NCBI GenBank assembly: GCA_964384595.1
Contig: CAYLLY010000002.1
Location: 18,661-82,660, forward strand
DNA: 64,000 nucleotides
Source of the DNA: SCTG01 sp964384595
Lineage (GTDB): Bacteria; Nitrospirota; Nitrospiria; Nitrospirales; NS-4
Reading direction: 5' to 3'
Below are positions 58,469 through 64,000 of the stretch, one piece after another. Both the position numbers and the translations under genes were made by a program. How positions within the stretch are numbered: the first letter of the stretch is position 1; every line of letters begins with the position of its first letter. The notes below the pieces were generated by a model that worked only from the letters and a program-made list of their open reading frames with translations, did no database searches and was not told the origin of the DNA.

Positions 58469-58498
58469 CTTATACGCAAGGCCTCCGGCAAATGTCAA
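58469..58498 (-). promoter_or_regulatory. Sigma-70 promoter for the membrane-anchored TPR gene
   Basis: TTGACA (58498-58493), an 18-base spacer and TATAAG (58474-58469): very close to consensus. The transcript start would be near 58462, about 26 bases before ATG 58436. It is divergent from the promoter at 58531-58559. Confidence 0.7.
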
Positions 58499-58530
58499 AC
58501 GACCGGCAACGACATCCCACCAGTTTGCGC

Positions 58531-58559
58531 TTGCCTCTTCGCAGGCCCACGCCTAGAAT
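58531..58559 (+). promoter_or_regulatory. Sigma-70 promoter for the methyltransferase/YfhO genes
   Basis: TTGCCT (58531-58536), a 17-base spacer and TAGAAT (58554-58559). The start near 58566 is downstream of the GTG at 58562 and so favours ATG 58583 as the methyltransferase start. Confidence 0.55.
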
Positions 58560-58582
58560 CCGTGACCATCGCCGCCGGACCC

Positions 58583-59326
58583 ATGATGCCGCAGACGAAA
58601 TACGACCGCCTGGTTTCCGACCTGGAGTCCCTGGTCGGGTTGGCGAACTATCACGCCTGGATTCTGGACGAAATTCGCCCCTACCTGAGAACCCGCCTGG
58701 TTGAAATAGGCGGAGGTCTCGGGACCTTTACGAAATTGCTCGTGCGTGCCCATGTCCTGCCCCATCCCGCCGCAAGGTTGGAGGTCTTCGAGCCCGCGAA
58801 CGCGCTCTGTATGCGATTGCGGGACGACCTGCAACACGCCTACCCCGACTTGATGCGAGGCGGCCGCCTTGCCGTGACCGAGCAGCGCTTCGAGCCTTCT
58901 CCCGATCAGTGCGACACCGTCATCATGATCAACGTGCTCGAGCATATCCAGGATGACCAGGAACTGGTCCGCGCCGTGTATCATTCCCTGTCTCACGGCG
59001 GTACGTTCATCGTTTACAGCCCCGCGATCCCCTGGCTGTATAGCCCGCATGACAAAATCGTCGGCCACTACCGGCGCTATGAAATGAACCAGTTGGAGCA
59101 GATCTTGCGCAAAGAAGGCTTTGCGGTGGTCAAGGCCAAGTACATGGACTCCATGGGAGTCCTCCCCTGGTATCTCTTGAACGTCATCGGAGGCTCCACA
59201 TCCATCAATCCTCATCTCGCACGCTTCTACGACACGTGGTTCGTCCCGATCACGAGATGGATGGAAGGGCGGGAAGGCCGATGCATCGGGAAAAATATTC
59301 TGATGGTTGGACGGAAGGTGGTGTAG
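58583..59326 (+). CDS. Class I SAM-dependent methyltransferase
   Basis: A 247-residue methyltransferase. LVEIGGGLGTFT (39-50) is motif I, VFEPANALC motif II, CDTVIMINVLEHIQDD motif IV and LSHGGTFIVYSPAIPWLYSPHD motif VI plus loop; HYRRYEMNQLEQIL is a feature of a widespread family linked to glycosyltransferases and polyprenol-sugar metabolism. ATG 58583 chosen from the promoter position; a GTG at 58562 is in frame. Its stop (TAG) shares a base with the start of the first YfhO-family gene. Probable modification of a lipid-linked or surface sugar. Confidence 0.82.
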   Translation: MMPQTKYDRLVSDLESLVGLANYHAWILDEIRPYLRTRLVEIGGGLGTFTKLLVRAHVLPHPAARLEVFEPANALCMRLRDDLQHAYPDLMRGGRLAVTEQRFEPSPDQCDTVIMINVLEHIQDDQELVRAVYHSLSHGGTFIVYSPAIPWLYSPHDKIVGHYRRYEMNQLEQILRKEGFAVVKAKYMDSMGVLPWYLLNVIGGSTSINPHLARFYDTWFVPITRWMEGREGRCIGKNILMVGRKVV

Positions 59327-61680
59327 TGGACGGACCAGGTCACGGGATCGGGTACCGGACAGGGTGGCGCACGTGGCTCCCCGCAACCGCGCTCGTCAGT
59401 CTCACGCTTGCCTTCTACCACGGACTCTGGCTGCCCGGCCTCGTGCTGATCAAACGCGATGCGTTCCGGTTTCACCTTCCAATCAAGCAGTACCTGATCG
59501 AGCAGCTCTCGGCCGGCGAGTTGCCGCAGTGGTTCCCCTATGAAGCACTGGGCCGTCCGTTCATCGGGGGAACCCACACGGGCGTCTTCCACCCGTTCAC
59601 CGTGCTCTATTTCCTTCTCCCCGTCCCTGATGCGTATCGCGCCTCGACGCTGATCTCCTACCTGCTGGGGGCGCTAGGCGCCTATATGCTGGGGCGTGTG
59701 CTGCACCTGTCGCGCCCAGGGGCGCTGATCGCCGGCATCGCCTTCACACTTTCAGGGTACGTCGTGTCGATGACCGACAACATTGTCTACCTGTACTCCA
59801 TCTGCGCACTACCGCTCTTTTGCGCCGCGCTCGAGAAGGCCCTCCTCGACCGGCGCGCATGGGTCATCGCACCCGCGGCCGTCTGGGCCACGGTCTTTCT
59901 GAACGGCGACGTCCAAACGGGGTACTACTACATCTTTATTGCCGTGGCCTGGACCCTCGCACGCGCTCCCGGTTCCCGCCTGGAAGCAGTCCGACGACTG
60001 GCTCTAGCCGGCGTCCTGGCGGCGCTCCTTGCAGGCATCCAGCTCGGCCCGGCATGGGCGGTCTTTGCAAGCAGCGACCGCACGCAGCCCGCGCTCTTTC
60101 GAGAGCAGGCCCTGCATTGGTCCACCCATCCGCTGCGGTTGGTGACCATGCTGGCCTCACCGGTCGGCCAGTACAAGGACCTCCCTGCTATCGGACGGTT
60201 CTTCTTCGGCAACCCCCTGCGCCCTTGGAGCGTATGGGCGGAGAGCCTCTACCTGGGCGTGCCCGTCGTGGGTCTGGCGTTCCTCGGCGCGTGGCGGCGC
60301 CACGATCTGCGGGTGTTTGCCTTGCTGGGAATGCTCGCACTGGTGCTCACGCTCGGCCGGTACGGAGGGCTCTACGAACTCTTTTATCAGGTGGTGCCGC
60401 TCTGGTCGGCGTTCCGGTACCCCGAGAAGCTCATGGGCGTCGTTTCGTTCGCCGTCGCGATGCTCGCGGGCGCAGGGCTCGATGTCCTGCGGACCGGAAG
60501 TCCGCGACCGACAGCCTGGCTTGTAACGGCGGCGGTCTGCGCCGGCACCTGGATGGGCCTTCGCACCGACGCAGCCGGCGTGTGGGCGGCAGCAAGCTTC
60601 GGGGCGCCTGAGACCCTGGCCCGTTCAGTGACGGAATCGGCCGCGCATGCCTGTCTTTTCAGCTCGGCTGCGTCGCTGGGCATATGGCTGGCCGTCTTCG
60701 GCGCCCGTCATGAACGGCTCCGGGGCGCCTGGCTTGCCGTGACCATCGTGGCGATCGCGACGCTCGACCTGGCCCGGGCGAACTTCGCCGCGTACCACAC
60801 AGGGCCCGCGGAAGCCGCCACGTTTACCCCACCGCTTGCCCAGGCGATTGCCGGCCGTGAAGGAACATTGGATCCCGGCCGGTTCCGCCTGATCTCGCTC
60901 CGTGATTCCCAATACATCGCGCCGGAAGACATCGGCCGTCTCTATGGCCACGATGTGCAAGCAATCGAGCGCCGGCAGGCCCTCGGCATGACACACAATG
61001 CCGAATTTCACATCGAGACAGTCTATTATTATCTCCCCGGGCTCAACGCAGCCTTGCCGCCGAACTTAGGGCTGGAGGCGGCAGCTCGGTTCAACGTAGC
61101 CTATTATATTGGTCACAGAGACCACTTCCGGAATCAGCGGTTTGACGGCGCCTTCATCGCCGAGCTCCCCGACTACGGCCTGGCACTGTTCCGAAACCCC
61201 GTGCAGGCCAAGCCGCGCGCGTATCTCTCATTGCGCCCGGAGCCCGCGACTGCGCCGGTGGATCTTCAGGGCCTACTCCTCCGGCCCGATTTCCTGAACG
61301 GCCAGGTGGACATGATCGAGACGTCGGCCGAGACCCTGCCGGGCCCCGCGACCGGCGGCACGGCCCTGATCGAACGGTATGCGCCGGAAGAAGTCCGGGT
61401 GCGCGTAGATACGCCGCAGCGGGCCGTGCTGATCCTGCTCGACGCCTTTTCTGCAGGCTGGACGGCCACACTCGACACCGGCGGCGAGGTCCCGATTCTG
61501 CGCGCCAACGTCCTGACGCGGGCTGTCGTCGTCCCGGCGGGCGCCCACACCATCACGTTTCGCTATGAGACGCCGCTGCTCAAGGCGGGCGCGTGGGCGT
61601 CTCTGACGGGCCTTCTTCTCTGCAGCGGCCTCATCGCGCACGCGCGCCGGCGGACGCGTCCTTCTGAAAGCCCCGCATGA
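59326..61680 (+). CDS. YfhO-family polytopic membrane protein, copy 1
   Basis: A 784-residue protein with about 12-14 hydrophobic segments and a periplasmic C-terminal beta-rich domain. The first loop has RDAFRFHLPIKQYLIEQL and PQWFPYEALGRPF, which match YfhO/GT-C-like membrane proteins that carry an Asp in this loop. The C-terminal part has SAGWTATLDTGG near the end, another YfhO feature. Some members modify lipoteichoic acid or glycolipids with sugars; substrate unknown here. GTG 59326 overlaps the methyltransferase stop by one base with GGAAGG upstream; ATG 59281 is an alternative. It is followed by a close paralogue in ATGA overlap. Confidence 0.82.
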   Translation: MDGPGHGIGYRTGWRTWLPATALVSLTLAFYHGLWLPGLVLIKRDAFRFHLPIKQYLIEQLSAGELPQWFPYEALGRPFIGGTHTGVFHPFTVLYFLLPVPDAYRASTLISYLLGALGAYMLGRVLHLSRPGALIAGIAFTLSGYVVSMTDNIVYLYSICALPLFCAALEKALLDRRAWVIAPAAVWATVFLNGDVQTGYYYIFIAVAWTLARAPGSRLEAVRRLALAGVLAALLAGIQLGPAWAVFASSDRTQPALFREQALHWSTHPLRLVTMLASPVGQYKDLPAIGRFFFGNPLRPWSVWAESLYLGVPVVGLAFLGAWRRHDLRVFALLGMLALVLTLGRYGGLYELFYQVVPLWSAFRYPEKLMGVVSFAVAMLAGAGLDVLRTGSPRPTAWLVTAAVCAGTWMGLRTDAAGVWAAASFGAPETLARSVTESAAHACLFSSAASLGIWLAVFGARHERLRGAWLAVTIVAIATLDLARANFAAYHTGPAEAATFTPPLAQAIAGREGTLDPGRFRLISLRDSQYIAPEDIGRLYGHDVQAIERRQALGMTHNAEFHIETVYYYLPGLNAALPPNLGLEAAARFNVAYYIGHRDHFRNQRFDGAFIAELPDYGLALFRNPVQAKPRAYLSLRPEPATAPVDLQGLLLRPDFLNGQVDMIETSAETLPGPATGGTALIERYAPEEVRVRVDTPQRAVLILLDAFSAGWTATLDTGGEVPILRANVLTRAVVVPAGAHTITFRYETPLLKAGAWASLTGLLLCSGLIAHARRRTRPSESPA

Positions 61681-64000
61681 GCCCGCCATCAGACCAAGGA
61701 GATTCAGGCGCCAGACCAGGACTCCTTTTCCGCATCACGTCTCCGACAGGGCTAGCGGGCGCCGTGCTCGTCGGCATCACGCTGGCCTTCTACAGCGAAC
61801 TCTGGCGCCCCGGCCTCGTGCTCATCAAACGCGACGCCTTCCGGTTTTTCCTGCCGCTCAAACAGTATCTCATCGAACGTCTCCGGGACGGTGAACTGCC
61901 CCAGTGGTTCCCCTATGAAGGATTGGGCCGCTCGTTCATCGGGGTGACCCACACCGGCATCTTCCATCCGTTCACGGCGCTCTATTTCCTCCTCCCTGTC
62001 CCCGATGCCTATCGCGCCGCCACGCTCCTTTCGTGCCTGCTGGCCGCGCTCGGCGCCTTCGTGCTGGGACGCATACTGAACTTTTCGCGCGCGGGAGCGC
62101 TGGTCGCCGGCGTCTCATTCGCACTGTCGGGCTATGTCGTGTCGCTGACCGACAATCTCCTGTACCTGTACTCCATCTGTGTGTTGCCGCTCTTTTGTGT
62201 CGCCCTTGAACGCGCCCTCAAAAATGGCGGCGCATGGACGGTCGCGGCGGCGGTCGTGTGGGCGACCGTGTTTCTCAACGGTGACGTGCAGACGGGGTAT
62301 TACTACGGCTTTGTGGCGCTGCTCTGGGTGAGCACGCGCGCGCCGGGGCTCTACCGAGAAGCCGGCGCCCGGCTGGCGCTGGTGGGCGGGCTGGCAACCT
62401 TGCTCGCCGGCATTCAACTGGGACCGGCGTGGGCGGTCTTTATGGGCAGCGAGCGCGCACACCCGGGACTCTTCCACACGCAAGCCCTGGACTGGTCAAC
62501 CCATCCTCTGCGATTGGCCACCGTTCTCGCCTCACCCATAGGCGCGAATGTGGACCCGGTGGTCATGGCGCGCGTATTTTTCGGTACCCCCACGGGGGGG
62601 TTCTGGTCGGAGAGTCTGTACCTCGGCGTGCCCGTGACGGGGCTGGCCTTTCTGGGCGTGTGGCATCGCCGCGATCTGAAGGTGTTGGTCTTGCTCGGCA
62701 GCCTCGCCTTGCTTCTCGCGCTCGGACGGTTCGGCGGCCTTTTCGAGATTTTTTACCGTGTGGTGCCGCTCTGGTCGGCGTTTCGATACCCCGAGAAGCT
62801 GATGGGCATCGTGTCCTTCACGGCCGCGATGCTTGCCGGAGCGGGGTTCGACGCTCTGCAGGCAGGAAAGAGACGGTCTTTCCCTTGGTTCGTGATGGCG
62901 GCTGTGTGTACAGGAGTGTGGTTGGGGCTTCGGACGGAAACCGCAACCGCGATGGCTGCAGCACACTTCGGCGCCGCCGGGAACTTGGCTCATGGGGTGA
63001 CGCAATCAGCGGCGGCGGCTTTCCTCTGGAGCGCAGCGGCAGCCGGCGGGGTGGGGATCATTGTCCTGGCTCTTCGCCGAAGCTTGCTTCATGAGGCGGT
63101 TCTCCTCGGTGCTCTTGCGGCAATTATTACACTCGACCTTTCCCGCGTGAATCTGGAGGCTTATCACACGGGGCCCGCTGAGAGCGCCTTCGTGCCCCCC
63201 GCTCTCGCCGAAGCCATCAGGGCGCGTGAAGGCACACTCGCACCAGGACGTTTTCGGGTGGTTTCCATCTATGAGGATGTCCTGGTGTGGCCCAAAGAGC
63301 TCATGCTCCCGTTGGGCTACCATGGTGCCGCCTCCGTGGCGCGCCGGCAGGCCCTGGATCACGAGCACAACGCGCAAGTGGGCCTCGAAGCCGTCTTGCC
63401 CTATCTGTCCGGCTACAGCGCCCGGTTTGCAGAGACACTGAACCCTCGTTCTGGGATCGAAGCGGCCGCACGCCTCAATGTGGCCTACTACATCGGGCGT
63501 CGGTACCATCTGAAGGATCCGCGTCTCGCGAAGGGACTCGTGGCCGAACTTGTTCCGTACGACCTCGCCCTGTTCCGCAATCCCGTCCCGGCCAAGCCGC
63601 GCGCCTATCTGTCACCGCACCCGGAGCAGGCCGTCACCCCCATCGATCCCCTGGCCCTGATCGCGCGCCAGGACTTCCTCAACGGGGACGTGGATGTCAT
63701 TGAGTCAGCGGACAGGACCTTGCCGGGACCCGCACGGGGAGGACTCGCCGTGATCGAGCGGTATGCCCCCGAAGACGTGCGGGTGCGGGTGGAGACCCCG
63801 CAGCCCGCCGTCCTGGTGCTGCTCGATGCGTACGATCAGGGGTGGACGGCCACGCTCGAGAGCGGGGTGGAGATCCCCATCCTGCGGGCCAACGCGCTTG
63901 TGCGGGCCGTGGTGGTGCCGGCCGGCCGGCACATCGTCGCGTTTTCCTACCAGACCCCGCTCCTGAAGGCGGGGGCCTGGGCGTCCCTGACCGGCGTCCT
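61677..64000 (+). CDS. YfhO-family polytopic membrane protein, copy 2, cut by window edge
   Basis: Read directly from the sequence: ATG 61677 overlaps the previous stop (ATGA), and the frame is open to the right edge (about 774 codons). It is collinear with copy 1: the KRDAFRFFLPLKQYLIERL first loop, PQWFPYEGLGRSFIG, SGYVVSLTDN and, near the edge, QGWTATLESG and PLLKAGAWASLTG. Only about 20-30 residues at the C-terminus should be missing by comparison. The pair is a recent tandem duplication, so related but distinct acceptors are plausible. Confidence 0.85.
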   Translation, partial: MSPPSDQGDSGARPGLLFRITSPTGLAGAVLVGITLAFYSELWRPGLVLIKRDAFRFFLPLKQYLIERLRDGELPQWFPYEGLGRSFIGVTHTGIFHPFTALYFLLPVPDAYRAATLLSCLLAALGAFVLGRILNFSRAGALVAGVSFALSGYVVSLTDNLLYLYSICVLPLFCVALERALKNGGAWTVAAAVVWATVFLNGDVQTGYYYGFVALLWVSTRAPGLYREAGARLALVGGLATLLAGIQLGPAWAVFMGSERAHPGLFHTQALDWSTHPLRLATVLASPIGANVDPVVMARVFFGTPTGGFWSESLYLGVPVTGLAFLGVWHRRDLKVLVLLGSLALLLALGRFGGLFEIFYRVVPLWSAFRYPEKLMGIVSFTAAMLAGAGFDALQAGKRRSFPWFVMAAVCTGVWLGLRTETATAMAAAHFGAAGNLAHGVTQSAAAAFLWSAAAAGGVGIIVLALRRSLLHEAVLLGALAAIITLDLSRVNLEAYHTGPAESAFVPPALAEAIRAREGTLAPGRFRVVSIYEDVLVWPKELMLPLGYHGAASVARRQALDHEHNAQVGLEAVLPYLSGYSARFAETLNPRSGIEAAARLNVAYYIGRRYHLKDPRLAKGLVAELVPYDLALFRNPVPAKPRAYLSPHPEQAVTPIDPLALIARQDFLNGDVDVIESADRTLPGPARGGLAVIERYAPEDVRVRVETPQPAVLVLLDAYDQGWTATLESGVEIPILRANALVRAVVVPAGRHIVAFSYQTPLLKAGAWASLTGV

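Overview
This 64 kb window comes from a GC-rich, Gram-negative, free-living type of bacterium. The envelope genes include undecaprenyl-linked glycan assembly, an O-antigen ligase-like protein, a Wzm/Wzt exporter, type IV pilins and an MltD-like lytic transglycosylase. The housekeeping block (class V aminotransferase, serA, hisZ, dnaB) and the sigma-54 pilin promoters would fit Nitrospirota or a neighbouring deep-branching phylum. That assignment is recall-based and weak. No rRNA, tRNA, CRISPR array, insertion sequence or phage gene was found. There is no gene-free stretch longer than about 300 bases.

Layout. (A) 1-47.6 kb, all on the minus strand, is one very large surface-polysaccharide locus. 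It is read from the O-antigen ligase-like gene at 47.6 kb down through a second ABC exporter, wecB, an epimerase, a small membrane protein / NoeA-like / sulfatase-like trio, a DegT aminotransferase, AsnB number 4, an NAD-binding/methyltransferase/radical SAM group, wzm, a PhyH oxygenase, a methyltransferase, wzt, many glycosyltransferases, AsnB 3, 2 and 1, a WecA/MraY-like initiating transferase, and a glycosyltransferase cut by the left edge. Most junctions are 4-base ATGA/GTGA overlaps or very short gaps. (B) 47.7-49.1 kb holds two type IVa-like pilin genes, each with its own sigma-54 promoter, and a strong intrinsic terminator after the proximal one. (C) 49.2-56.2 kb (minus) holds a large TPR protein with a consensus sigma-70 promoter, then dnaB, hisZ, serA and a class V aminotransferase in one overlapping operon. 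(D) 56.4-64 kb holds an MltD-like transglycosylase (plus), a membrane-anchored TPR protein (minus), and a plus-strand set of a methyltransferase and two tandem YfhO-family membrane proteins, the last cut by the right edge.

How the genes work together (inference). A WecA/MraY-like enzyme would start a lipid-linked glycan. About nine glycosyltransferase domains in eight genes would extend it, and sugar nucleotides would be shaped by WecB, three short-chain epimerases and a DegT aminotransferase. Four AsnB-type amidotransferases and six intact methyltransferases in the locus would decorate it. Wzm/Wzt, whose Wzt has a C-terminal extension of the glycan-binding type, would export it, and the ligase-like protein could attach it. 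The oxygenase and methyltransferase genes lie between wzm and wzt, so a terminal cap recognised by Wzt is a reasonable hypothesis. The pilin / ligase / ABC exporter neighbourhood recalls the pilA-xap region of Geobacter.

Base composition is uneven. The 23.6-32 kb segment and much of 37-41 kb are clearly AT-richer than the flanks (about 35% G+C at 24001-24060 against about 75% at 60001-60060, counted by eye). This suggests mosaic acquisition of part of the locus. One methyltransferase gene at about 10.2-10.85 kb is broken by two separate lesions.
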